From Pseudobdellovibrionaceae bacterium (GTDB taxonomy: Bacteria; Bdellovibrionota; Bdellovibrionia; Bdellovibrionales; UBA1609), in NCBI GenBank assembly GCA_020635075.1, contig JACKAM010000003.1:496001-560000 (forward strand): DNA of 64,000 nucleotides, in the 5' to 3' direction. This document shows, in pieces, positions 31,157 to 40,300 of the stretch. The number at the start of each line of letters is the position of its first letter. The stretch's first letter is position 1. The position numbers and the translations under genes are program-made. The notes under the pieces were generated by a model that made no database searches, was not told the origin of the DNA, and saw only the letters and a list, made by a program, of their open reading frames with translations.

Positions 31157-31493
31157 CTGCACCTTCGTCATCATCATTAACAACACTCACATCACCAATG
31201 CAGTCTTTACACGCAAGCAATAATAGCCCCATACGATCACGAGGATTGATTTTCCAATTATCGGTGATGATGTTGAGTAGCCACCCTTCAGGGATGAGGC
31301 CATCAAAAAATGGAATCATTGTTTTTTGCTCGAATGGCTCCTTGCGAAGAGGTAGCGTAAGGCTTACAGGTTTTACATTTTCGGACTTTAAATAATCCTC
31401 ATCATAGGTGAAGGAATAAAGACCTTCTTTTTGCTCGATGATTCCAGCAAAGTTTTTTTCTACAAAAACCTTTCCCCGCTTATGGTCTGCCAC
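31149..31493 (-). CDS. hipS: HipS-like antitoxin (HipA N-subdomain 1)
   Basis: The protein is 114 residues and matches the N-subdomain 1 of HipA: GIIEQKEGLYSFTYDEDYL, then LTLPLRKEPFEQKTMIPFFDGLIPEGWLL. In HipBST systems this piece is a separate protein that acts as the antitoxin of HipT. It starts at GTG overlapping the hipB stop (TAGTG) and overlaps hipT by 8 bp, so the three genes are coupled. An acidic C-terminus (NDDDEGADE) is notable. Confidence 0.82.
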   Translation of the reverse strand: MADHKRGKVFVEKNFAGIIEQKEGLYSFTYDEDYLKSENVKPVSLTLPLRKEPFEQKTMIPFFDGLIPEGWLLNIITDNWKINPRDRMGLLLLACKDCIGDVSVVNDDDEGADE

Positions 31494-31702
31494 TATTCAG
31501 CCTCTCTCTTAATTGGGACTGGCCCAACAGTATGGCCAAATAGCTTTAGAACTTGCTCAACCTTATCTAGGCGAAGTGTTGGCTTATTGCTTTCAAGTTC
31601 ACGAATGAACCTAAGACCAACGCCAGCTCGCTCAGCCAATTCTGGTTGAGTTAGTTTTGCTTGCTTGCGCTTTTTTTTGATAAATTCGCCTAATTGATTC
31701 AT
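31493..31702 (-). CDS. hipB: HipB-like XRE regulator
   Basis: The protein is 69 residues. A Cro/C1 helix-turn-helix (about 3-57) reads LGEFIKKKRKQAKLTQPELAERAGVGLRFIRELE, as in HipB. ATG 31702 sits inside the expected HipB start; the longer frame to 31771 runs through the operators and is not credible. No clear ribosome site is present. It should repress the operon by binding the three palindromes upstream and, in HipBST, also strengthens inhibition of HipT. Confidence 0.85.
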   Translation of the reverse strand: MNQLGEFIKKKRKQAKLTQPELAERAGVGLRFIRELESNKPTLRLDKVEQVLKLFGHTVGPVPIKREAE

Positions 31703-31712
31703 GTTAGATATA

Positions 31713-31810
31713 ATACCCGATTGGGTATAAAAATAAAGAAATACATTGGAAATATACCCTATCGGGTACATATATTAGATATGTTAATTATTTATACCCT
31801 TTAGGGTATA
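31713..31810 (-). promoter_or_regulatory. Three evenly spaced HipB operators and the hipBST promoter
   Basis: Three palindromes of the form TATACCC-N4-GGGTATA occur at 31713-31728 (ATACCC-GATT-GGGTAT), 31753-31770 (one mismatch) and 31793-31810 (perfect). Their centres are about 40-41 bp apart, close to four helical turns, so three HipB dimers would line up on one DNA face. The first lies 11 bp before the hipB start. Promoter elements overlap them, with TATATT as a possible -10. Confidence 0.8.
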
Positions 31811-32018
31811 AATATATACTACAACTACCCAAAATGGGGCAGTACGGAGCTTAACCTACCCCATTTATGGGGATGGAGTGCCCCCCGCTTAAACCGGGCA
31901 TGACAGTCTGCTCCTAATGATAGGAACATCCAAAGATTCCTCGCATAAGAATTGGACCTCTCAGTGATTTATCTGCACTGGTCAGAAGCTTCATGGTGAC
32001 TCTCAGCGAGCAAATCTC
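31811..32018. other. Gene-free stretch right of HipBST
   Basis: No gene is seen. CCCCATTTATGGGG forms a small hairpin near 31859-31872. CTCTCAGCGAGCAAA at 32000-32014 repeats 29946-29960 exactly, so the HipBST operon is flanked by 15-bp direct repeats about 2 kb apart. Base composition rises from here to the right. Confidence 0.5.
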
Positions 32019-32861
32019 TCAATACCGTCCCAATTCCCTAATCTGATCGCATTCCTCTTTCTCTAAAGAAAAACTAAACAGATCCATCACCTCTTCCATG
32101 TGCGCAGGGTCCGTTGTTCCGTATAAAGGGTGAACTTTTTCGTGGATGAGGGCTCGAAAGTAGATTTGGATCGGCGACTTTTCTAATTTGTTAGCCAGTT
32201 CAATGACAAAGGGGTGTTTCCAAATATGCATGTTGGCATTCACCGTCCAAAAAGACTGGTAGTAGACTCCATTTTGACTACAAAATGCCCTTAGTTCTTT
32301 GTCGTAATCTGAATCTTCATAGAATCGATTTTGAAGAACAGAGGGTTTGATTTTTGTCTCTTGGAAAAGACGCATAAAGAGATTCGGATCATAGCAATTG
32401 CTGATTCCCAGTTGCCGAACTGATCCATTTTCAACGAAGCACTCAAGAACTCTCCACGCCCTTTCACTTTCTTGCCATGTTCTCAAAGGTGAGTGAAGCA
32501 CCAAAGAATCGAGGTACTCGGTACCGAGGTTTTCGAGAGAAACCGAAAGCGACTTTCTGATCTGATCTTCCAACGACGAGCTAGGATCATAGGGGCAGTT
32601 ATTGGGGTCTTGCCCATCAAAGGGCGTGAACTTTGTTTGGATAAAGAGATCCGATCTTCTTAACCCAGCCTCGTAGGCCCTGCGGATTCCCTCGCCAACT
32701 AAGGGTTCATTGTAGTGCTTTGGTTGGCATGCAGTATCGATTCCACGAAAGCCTTTTCGCAAGGCAAGTTCAACTAGATCAGCCGTTCTTTCTTTTTTCC
32801 ATGCGGTCCCATAAATTTGCAGTGGAATACGAACTCCACCAAGACTTTCAAAACAATCCAT
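32019..32861 (-). CDS. Aldo/keto reductase
   Basis: The protein is 280 residues. Family features are FRGIDTACQPKHYNEPLVGEGI (active-site Asp and Tyr region, about 40-61), FIQTKFTP (catalytic Lys strand), LVLHSPL (catalytic His) and LGISNCYDP (about 155). Such enzymes reduce aldehydes and ketones with NADPH in the cytoplasm. ATG 32861 has AAGGAGGAG upstream, so the extra N-terminal 29 residues of the longer frame are rejected. The gene is monocistronic and is the first with the GC-richer composition of the right half. Confidence 0.88.
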   Translation of the reverse strand: MDCFESLGGVRIPLQIYGTAWKKERTADLVELALRKGFRGIDTACQPKHYNEPLVGEGIRRAYEAGLRRSDLFIQTKFTPFDGQDPNNCPYDPSSSLEDQIRKSLSVSLENLGTEYLDSLVLHSPLRTWQESERAWRVLECFVENGSVRQLGISNCYDPNLFMRLFQETKIKPSVLQNRFYEDSDYDKELRAFCSQNGVYYQSFWTVNANMHIWKHPFVIELANKLEKSPIQIYFRALIHEKVHPLYGTTDPAHMEEVMDLFSFSLEKEECDQIRELGRY

Positions 32862-33071
32862 CCCCTTCTCCTCCTTGAACAAAACAGTCCATCCTATACC
32901 ATATGCCCGTCGACTGTCAGGTCGCCATTCATTTCCGCCCGAGGCCACTTCGCGCCCAATTTTGGCCGATAATCCTGCCCAACCTCAGTCAAAGGCCTCT
33001 CAGCTCTGCCAGATTCACGCCTGTCAGGCACGTTCCTTGAAGTCCATCTCCCCTGACCAAGGAGCCAGAAG

Positions 33072-33680
33072 GTGTTCTTAAAGGCCATCGCCAAATTCCT
33101 TCCTTTCGCTACATTGGGCTTTGCCCCTTTGGCGGCAGCCTATGCCCCAGCCAATAGCGTCCCCATTTTCTTTTTCGAAAAAAGCCACAACAACGAAAAC
33201 ATCCTCGTTGTCCACTCGGCCATGAGCCCCGATTGTCGTTTTGAAAAGGTGACCGCTGACGAGGACTCGACTGCCGGTGAAGCCTTCTTGGTCGACTTCT
33301 ATTGGCTCATGGAGCGGGACTGGTACAAACCCACCCATCCCCTTATCAAGGCCGGAATCCGTGAGAGACTTGATGTTGGAGAACTTTCAGAGGGAAACAA
33401 AGCTTTCTCCATGACTCTCGCGGATCTCAAGGAAGTTCTCCACGACCTCCCAAGTTTGGAGTTTAGGGTGGAATCAATTACCCAGGACAGTGGCTGCCGA
33501 GCTCGCGCAATCATTGCTTTAGGTGCCTCCCATAGCTTTCAGGTTATTGAGCTCGACTCCATCTACACCGAAGTGGTGACGGCACTTGGCTTTCCAACAA
33601 AAAAGTTTAAGTGGATTGAGATTCGCGGCCGCAACATCTCAAACGGTGCCCAGGTCGTTGCTCGGTTCTATCCTACTTGA
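33072..33680 (+). CDS. Exported protein, DUF4833-like
   Basis: The protein is 202 residues with a signal peptide (about 1-25, cleavage after AYA). The mature part has FFFEKSHNNENILVVH and FLVDFYWLMERD, a pattern I associate with the small periplasmic DUF4833 group. It starts at GTG with AAGGAG 7 nt upstream. It is divergent from the aldo/keto reductase and convergent with the Rnf-like operon. Function is unknown. Confidence 0.65.
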   Translation: MFLKAIAKFLPFATLGFAPLAAAYAPANSVPIFFFEKSHNNENILVVHSAMSPDCRFEKVTADEDSTAGEAFLVDFYWLMERDWYKPTHPLIKAGIRERLDVGELSEGNKAFSMTLADLKEVLHDLPSLEFRVESITQDSGCRARAIIALGASHSFQVIELDSIYTEVVTALGFPTKKFKWIEIRGRNISNGAQVVARFYPT

Positions 33681-33738
33681 TCTACCTAAAGGCATTTCAC
33701 AGGTGCTCTGGCAGTGGGGGTGAGTTCAATCATCTAAA

Positions 33739-34692
33739 CTAGAGGAGAGTACAAACTTTGGATTTGGGTTTAGCTCCAGGCCCTGGAAGAGCTTCGGTAC
33801 CCCTTCCCTCTAAGATATCCAACAATGGCACCAGCAGATTACAGATCAATACCGCAAAACCAACTCCATCAGGATACGGAGTGTAGTAACGAACGAAGAC
33901 TGTCGCCAGACCCGCAATAACTGCGAAGCGTATTCTGGCCTTACGCCAAAAGGGTGAGGTTACCGGGTCAGTCAGAAGGAAAAACGCCGCCAGAGGAACT
34001 CCCCCACTGAAAATGTGAAACAGCGGATCGCCAACCGCCCAATCCGCGTGTCCAATCACTCGGTCTCCCCCGGGAAGAAGAAGAACAAAAAAAGTGATCG
34101 AAGCCAGGTAATAAAGCGGCACCCTCCAGTCGACAACCCTCAGGAAACACAATAGAAGTCCTCCCCCAAACACCGCCAGGGGGAAGGCCTCGGCCAATGA
34201 ACCGACTTGGTTGCCATAAATCCAATCACTTAGAGAATAGGGAAGACTCCCCATTTCCTTTGCCAAGGGGCTGGCTCTAGTCACGGTATCGAGTATCGAA
34301 AGTGGGGGGCGGTACCACTGGGGGAACAAAACCACAATTGCCACTCGGGAAAAAACTGCGGGATTGACTTTGTTTTTCCCCAAACCGCCCCACATCCAAC
34401 GCCCGAATACGACCGCGATACTACTCGCAAACACCGCCAACCAAGGTGGAGCATAAGCCGGAAGGAGAAGAGCTACAAGAAACCCGGTAACCACGGAACT
34501 TGATTCAAATCGAAATCTGTTCAACAAAAAGTCCAGGGTTACTGTCGTCCCCATAGCTAGAGCCAATAACAACATTCCGCTAACACCATGCCGCCACCAT
34601 ATCCACGGGATCGTCAGCGAAAGAGCAAAAACGACGACCCACATGAGAGTCCTGGTCGACAACACTCGGTGGATAAAGGGACCTCTGTTCAT
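33739..34692 (-). CDS. RnfD/NqrB-like membrane flavoprotein subunit
   Basis: The protein is 317 residues with eight to ten membrane helices, as in RnfD. The segment DTVTRASPLA (135-144) aligns with the covalent-FMN motif of RnfD/NqrB (D-x-x-S/T-G-A-T), but the acceptor position holds Ser141 instead of Thr and Arg139 instead of Gly. LLTDPVTSPF matches a conserved late segment. ATG 34692 overlaps the previous stop (ATGA). It would carry electrons across the membrane between RnfG and the other subunits and may couple this to ion movement. It is last in a nine-gene operon; the Pro/Lys-rich tail is unusual. Confidence 0.8.
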   Translation of the reverse strand: MNRGPFIHRVLSTRTLMWVVVFALSLTIPWIWWRHGVSGMLLLALAMGTTVTLDFLLNRFRFESSSVVTGFLVALLLPAYAPPWLAVFASSIAVVFGRWMWGGLGKNKVNPAVFSRVAIVVLFPQWYRPPLSILDTVTRASPLAKEMGSLPYSLSDWIYGNQVGSLAEAFPLAVFGGGLLLCFLRVVDWRVPLYYLASITFFVLLLPGGDRVIGHADWAVGDPLFHIFSGGVPLAAFFLLTDPVTSPFWRKARIRFAVIAGLATVFVRYYTPYPDGVGFAVLICNLLVPLLDILEGRGTEALPGPGAKPKSKVCTLL

Positions 34693-35102
34693 AGATAGAC
34701 CACCGGATAGAGTGAATAGTAACTTAGCCCCAACACCATTAGTTTTGCAGACACTTGACTTGATTCTGTCAAACGGTTTTCGCGGATACTGAATGCCCAG
34801 AAAAGTTGGGTTCTTTCTAACAGCATGCTGACTGTGAACCCCAATCCCGAAATGAACAAGGCCGACCACAGGCTCGAATAGGATGGAAGGCAAAGGACTA
34901 AAGCCATTGGCCAGCGGGATTTTGGCACCACCCACATTACAGCAAGACCAACAACAGCGGTCACCCTATGATCAATACCGACCTGGGTCAACAGGCCCAT
35001 GATAACAGGCAAGATCCATAACAGGCTCCTTCGCTTTTCTGTGGTCTGCGAATGAAAGACTCCCAAAGTGAGACTTACATACAAGGCATCAAAGGCTTCC
35101 AT
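34689..35102 (-). CDS. Short membrane protein in RnfA/RnfE position
   Basis: The protein is 137 residues with three or four hydrophobic segments (about 27-60, 62-90, 110-135). GGGAG precedes the ATG, and both ends overlap neighbours, so it is surely translated. In classical Rnf operons two six-helix proteins of about 190-200 residues, RnfA and RnfE, hold a [2Fe-2S] cluster; this protein occupies such a place but is shorter and I do not see the usual paired Cys motifs. It may be a reduced or unrelated replacement. Confidence 0.6.
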   Translation of the reverse strand: MEAFDALYVSLTLGVFHSQTTEKRRSLLWILPVIMGLLTQVGIDHRVTAVVGLAVMWVVPKSRWPMALVLCLPSYSSLWSALFISGLGFTVSMLLERTQLFWAFSIRENRLTESSQVSAKLMVLGLSYYSLYPVVYL

Positions 35103-35508
35103 GTCGCTCCCTTTTAAATCCTAAAACCATGGCCGCGCCGATCAGCAGAACGCCGGCAATCGGCAGGTGAAGATGCAGATTTGACAGAATGGTCAACCAA
35201 GCAACACAAATAGCAATCAGGCCTCCCCTCCAATTGACGATAAGTGCTCCCGACACCAGGTAAACCAAAAAGTTCTCACTCGGACAAAGAACGCCCGCAA
35301 CCCAAGAAAGGATGAGCCAAATCCATACAAATCGTCCCGCGACCAGAACACCGGCAAGAACAAAGCCAGTCCACAATTTTGGGTCGACTGGCGCCACAAC
35401 CTGAAGTCCAATCAATACTCCAGCTAGCCCACCAAACAAAAGGTCCCTTGGACTGGGGCCTACAGGATCAAAGGATATCCTGAGAAAATGCAGAAAGTGA
35501 TTCCACAT
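35089..35508 (-). CDS. Short membrane protein in RnfE/RnfA position
   Basis: The protein is 139 residues with four predicted membrane helices (about 22-45, 50-72, 80-100, 108-130) and one CP dipeptide in GVLCPSENF. GGAGG precedes ATG 35508, which lies within the RnfG end (41-bp overlap). As with its neighbour, position suggests a role like RnfE or RnfA, but length and motifs do not match. The two together would give about eight helices. Confidence 0.6.
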   Translation of the reverse strand: MWNHFLHFLRISFDPVGPSPRDLLFGGLAGVLIGLQVVAPVDPKLWTGFVLAGVLVAGRFVWIWLILSWVAGVLCPSENFLVYLVSGALIVNWRGGLIAICVAWLTILSNLHLHLPIAGVLLIGAAMVLGFKRERHGSL

Positions 35509-35962
35509 ACTCCCTCCACACAGCAAGAGCCGAGTTCACGCCGTCAATAACAGACTGGGATGAAATACTCGCACCAGTTACAACATCGACAAGAACAGGA
35601 GTGTCAACATCCCGACCCAAGAACTGATCAAGTAAAGGCCTCATCCCGGCCAATTGCCGGTCAATTCCCTCTATGTTGGTCTCTAAATGAACTTCTTTAA
35701 TGTTCCCCTCTTTACGATCAATAATGAGCCAACCACGAATGGGGGCTCGCATTCCCTGGCCAGTAAAGAACAAAACAGCCTTGCTGCGATTTAGATAGAT
35801 CTTGCCAGACGGCGCTTGAATCACCTCCATACCCTCACCCAATATACTTTGAGCCCTTCGATGGATCAGGCTGTACTTTTCAAGGTACTGCCGAGATAAA
35901 ACCATGGCCCCAACCACCAAAAAAAGGCCGCAAGCATAACCAACCCATCTACGCCAGCTCAA
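35468..35962 (-). CDS. RnfG/NqrC-like FMN-binding subunit
   Basis: The protein is 164 residues with one N-terminal membrane helix (about 8-23) and a periplasmic FMN-binding domain. The flavinylation motif reads DVVTGAS (126-132), so Ser132 stands where Thr is covalently linked to FMN in known RnfG/NqrC, and the rest of the motif is intact. It starts at TTG with GGAGGTG upstream, overlapping the RnfC stop. ApbE, which attaches the FMN, is encoded in the same operon. Confidence 0.85.
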   Translation of the reverse strand: MSWRRWVGYACGLFLVVGAMVLSRQYLEKYSLIHRRAQSILGEGMEVIQAPSGKIYLNRSKAVLFFTGQGMRAPIRGWLIIDRKEGNIKEVHLETNIEGIDRQLAGMRPLLDQFLGRDVDTPVLVDVVTGASISSQSVIDGVNSALAVWREYVESLSAFSQDIL

Positions 35963-36921
35963 TGGCCCTCACCTCCCAAGTGCCCCGCCTCGGACTTAGT
36001 TCGACGAATTCTTTCCATCAGGCGAATCCCAGACGGGCAAATGAAATCACAATAGCCACATTCGATGCACTTTTCCCATGCCTCACCACTCTGATCCCAA
36101 CATACCAGTTTTGGAGCCAAGCCCACCGGGCAGTCGTCACCACAGTAGCCACAGTTGATGCAGACTTGTTCAGGCCCCCTTGCCAATGATTCTGAATGCA
36201 AGGAAAACAGACCTATGGTCCCAGGGCGAACTTCAGTACTCCCTTCGATCTGTCGACCCATCATCAAGCCGTCTTTAATAAGTACTCGAGTCATCTGGCA
36301 TGTGCAGCCCAATGCTTCAAAAACAGCCTCCGCTCGAGTGCCTATTTTTACCTCGACATTCCGAACTCCCCTGGTACAGCCGCAATGAACCGACAAAACC
36401 CGAGCTCGCTGTGCCAGACCAAGGCATACGGCTTGATGAATCGCTCGGGCCGTCTGAACATTAAACACCAAATATCCGTAGTCTTGTGGTCGGTGGTGAT
36501 TGGGAATTCTGATTGCAGCAAACTCCTCGACCAGGATCTTTTCGTACCCAGAGGCATAACTATTGCCCCGGGTCACGATTTTTCCGTTTTTAGCTCCCAC
36601 GGCCCGCATAATGAGTTTCATTCCACACTCGACCTCATGGCGATATTTTTTCAGAACGGCATCATCGCAGGAAATCATTGGTTCTGATTCGCACCCATTG
36701 ATCAAAACCCAATCAATCACCCTTCGCGGGCTGAGCTTTCGGTGTGCTGGGAACTCTCCCCCTCCCATACCCAGAACGCCTGCTTCCTTGACCTTTTGAA
36801 TGATTTCAGCTGGAGACAGTTCCACAACATCATGGTGGCGGCCTCCATCCGTGGTCGACTTCTCAACATTGATATTAATAATTTCCGGAGGTTCGAATAT
36901 GGACTTGATCCATGATATCAT
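35959..36921 (-). CDS. RnfC-like iron-sulfur flavoprotein
   Basis: The protein is 320 residues, shorter than typical RnfC (over 430). It has the Gly-rich GVLGMGGGEFPAHRKL (FMN/NADH region), INGCESEPMISCDD, and two [4Fe-4S] motifs near the C-terminus: CINCGYCGDDCP and CIECGYCDFICPSG. ATG 36921 overlaps the cytochrome stop (ATGA). It would sit on the cytoplasmic face and exchange electrons with NADH or ferredoxin. No RnfB is in the operon, so the ferredoxin-side entry is unclear. Confidence 0.87.
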   Translation of the reverse strand: MISWIKSIFEPPEIININVEKSTTDGGRHHDVVELSPAEIIQKVKEAGVLGMGGGEFPAHRKLSPRRVIDWVLINGCESEPMISCDDAVLKKYRHEVECGMKLIMRAVGAKNGKIVTRGNSYASGYEKILVEEFAAIRIPNHHRPQDYGYLVFNVQTARAIHQAVCLGLAQRARVLSVHCGCTRGVRNVEVKIGTRAEAVFEALGCTCQMTRVLIKDGLMMGRQIEGSTEVRPGTIGLFSLHSESLARGPEQVCINCGYCGDDCPVGLAPKLVCWDQSGEAWEKCIECGYCDFICPSGIRLMERIRRTKSEAGHLGGEGH

Positions 36922-37376
36922 TTTGTCCACCCCTCTTCCTGAGTGTGGCACTTTGAACATTGAGTCTGGAAGTGAGGACCATGGCATTCCATGCAACTGT
37001 CTCGGTGCTGTCTGGATATCTCCGCATGTTTGGTGCGATACTCAACACTGTCCCCTGGCGACCTGACAGATTCCTTCTCCCACTCAGGCGAAACCCGCTC
37101 ATGACAGGTACGACATTGCTGTTCCTCGTGACAGCTATGACAAATCCCCCTTTCTTGTCGGGCAACTTTTCCATGGGTCACCTGAAAGTGTTCTTGACCG
37201 TGCCCTTGAAGGAGTGATTGTGAATGGCAATTCCCACAATTCTTCAGTGCTCCCCTGGCCGTGGAATGATAGGTTGCCTTGACCTCTCCTTTTTGAACTA
37301 GGTACCCAAAGCCAACAACAAAACCGACTACAACAAAAGACTGCAACCATTTCTTAAAATAGGACATCTTACCCAT
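36918..37376 (-). CDS. Pentahaem c-type cytochrome
   Basis: The protein is 152 residues with an uncleaved N-terminal anchor (about 10-27) and five CxxCH sites: CGNCH, CHSCH, CRTCH, CMECH and CSKCH. The spacing and extra His resemble NapC/CymA- or cytochrome c7-like periplasmic electron carriers. GGAG precedes ATG 37376, which lies inside the end of the giant cytochrome gene. It directly precedes RnfC, so it probably joins the Rnf-like complex to periplasmic electron carriers. Confidence 0.88.
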   Translation of the reverse strand: MGKMSYFKKWLQSFVVVGFVVGFGYLVQKGEVKATYHSTARGALKNCGNCHSQSLLQGHGQEHFQVTHGKVARQERGICHSCHEEQQCRTCHERVSPEWEKESVRSPGDSVEYRTKHAEISRQHRDSCMECHGPHFQTQCSKCHTQEEGWTK

Positions 37377-40300
37377 CTTCGGCTCCAGTATCTATCCAGC
37401 GAATAATCCTCAGAAGCTCCTCCTCATTGAGAGGATTGGAATTTGGATGGGCACGGTCAAACGCCATTCTATGTTTGGACTTGAGCTTTCGGCCCATCAA
37501 AATCTCAACAAGACGGCTGTTTTTGGCTAAGCCCTCTCGCCAGTCCACCAGATCTCGCATAACTAAATAGTGGGATCTATCTCCCCAGTTTGCGGCCTTC
37601 GGCGCCTGAGCAGATCGATGACAGCCATCACACTTGGTTTTCAAAATAGGAACAATGTCATTGGCAAAACTAGAACGATAACTCTTCGCCTTTAGGGACC
37701 CGATGAACTCCGGGGCCACCTGTTTTTCTCCCAGCTGTTTGTTCCAAATGGCTAAGGTGCGAGAGGCCGAGGTCAACACATCCGGCTTGCGGAAAGTATC
37801 CATTGGATTACCGGTAAGGGACCCATGGCACCCAGCACAGGTTTGCGAAAATAGAACTCTCGGGATCGACAGAGTATGCCTCTCCCCTGGCTTCCCATAG
37901 AGCCATCTTTTCGGCGAAGCTAGAGCCATGCGGTACTGATTGAGACTCTGAATATCAAAGTTGACACCCGAGGGAATAATAGCCTGGAAAGAACCATCAT
38001 TTTCAATCGGCACTTCCCCAATAATGAAGGTTTTATCGGACCTATTCGGCTCATCACGCCGACCAATAATCCGTGCGTAGTAAATCGAATCAATATCGTC
38101 TGGCAGACTTGCATGACCTGTATTTGCCACTTGAGGCAGATCCAGCTTGCGCACTCCATGAGGAGTCACCTGCTCAAAAAAAGTGTCCAAAAGTGGTAGA
38201 TCAAAGACTTGAAGTAGAATGGGTACGCCGGAATCGTAACTGGAGAAACCCATTTTTCGGACCGGAGGTCCGAAAAATGAATGGTCACTCTTGAGGTCTT
38301 TGCGTGACATCTCCTGTAACCGCCGAAAGACAGGTCTGGGCCAAAGTTCGTTGGAGTCAGAGGAAACCAGAACTTCCTGATCAAAGTCTCCGGCCCCAAA
38401 ACCAGATTCGTTTTGAAATGACGGCTTTGGAATCAACCTCAGAATGTCAAAATTCGGTCTCTCTTGAGGATCGTGGAGATCAATTGGACCTTTGGCGTAG
38501 GCGACCAAAATGCTTCCATCCGGAAGCGGGTAGGGATCTCGATAGGCTCCACCAGGGCTTACTCCCCGGTATCCAGCATGACCTAGACGTACCCAACCCG
38601 GAACGAATTTGAAGATAGAGGCTCCCGGGGGGCCCGTCATCAAATCAGGATGATCAAGAAGATCCAAGGGGTTTCTTTCCTCGATTGTCGGACCAAACTG
38701 ATGGTCCGATACCATGAGCATTCCACCCCAATAGGAATCCGGAGAACGCCCGATTCGAACCTCAAGGCCATTGGGTAATTCACGATTGTCGGAATGAATG
38801 GGCACTCCAGACCTGTTGCCGTTGTGAGTGTGCAAATTAGATCCATCCATGTGAACTCTAAATTGCGCCCCATTGTAGAACGGCCTCCCCCCCTGCCAAC
38901 CTTCACGTATGAGAGTGAACATGATTTCACCGGATGATCTTCTCGTAGGCCGTCGAATCCCATCTATGGAGTGAGTGAGTTGGTGGATCCTGGCGAAGGC
39001 GTCTCTCTCGGTTCCTTTGAGGGCCAAATCCATCCGATAAAGATCATAACGACTACCCACCCTCTCCTCGTCTATTAGTGCATAGTGAACATGCTTTCGA
39101 ATCGGATGCGAAAAGGATCGTTTAACCCTAATGCGGCCGTCCCCGTTAGAAGCCACTTGCCTGACTTCCCCGGCATTGGCACCATCAAGGATCTCGACCG
39201 TCCTTCCTTCAAAGCAGTTGCTCTTCTCCGTTCGTTCCAGATCGACAATCTCATTCGCTGACCCGGCCTCAGTTTCTCCAACAAGGTAGGCCGACTTTAA
39301 GACCGCAGTGCCCCCGGCTCTGTTGGACATAAAAACAAGAGCGACATCATCGACATCTACGTTCTTACCCCAAACCGATTTGGCTATGTAGAGAGGCTCC
39401 CGAAAATGAATTTTGGGATCTGAAGAAAAAGTGAGCTGCCGAGCTTCCCTGGTGATTAGATTAACTTCCCAAATGTTTATTGGATCTGCGGAGCTGTTCC
39501 TAACTTCAAAGGCCACACTTGTACCGTCAAAACTCACTTCCGGTGCCCTTATGTCAAGAAGCTCAGCTTGTCCCAGCTGAGCAGAAAGAATTAACTCCTC
39601 ACCATCAGTTTTCCGAAAAACCAGTTCCGAGCCTGGCCGAAAATCATCGTCCTCAAAAAAACGCTGTGGAAGGGGACTGGAGCGTCTGACAAAGACATAT
39701 CCACCAACCTCTCCAAGTTTGTGGTCAACAATGGCTTCGGTTCGTTTCTTCTCACGGGAAAGCCACTCCACCAAGTGCAGGTAATCAGGGTCGCCAGTTT
39801 TGAGGAACTGATTCCCACCTTTATGGTGAATACCTCCTTCCACAACTGGTATATTTTTTAAAATTTGTCGCGACTGCCTGACCTCGCCTGACAAGTTCAC
39901 CAACTGAATGTTGTCCCCTAACATCGCACGTCGGTTCTTACGATGGATCCCAGCGGTGTATCGACCTTCCAAGGCCGGAATACCCGGGTCGAGTTTTAGG
40001 TCATTAAACGAGGTCGGCAAATGGCAGCCAAAACAAGTCTTTCTCTCCAAAATCGGAACGATCTTATCGGCAAAGTAGGCTTCCTCGTTAGTCAGCTCAA
40101 CCAAGGGTATTTCCCGAAACAATTGCTCCCCGCTCACCCAAGCCAGAAGAGATTTGAAGTCCTCTTCATTAGGGTTTGCAAAGACTTCCGGATGGGGCTC
40201 ACCTCCTGAGTACTGATTGACCAAGGGAAGCCTCAAGATAGGGCTTGCCAGGGGAATGGCTTCGTTTCCGAGGGGGCTCTGTCCTGGTGATGATAAGGAT

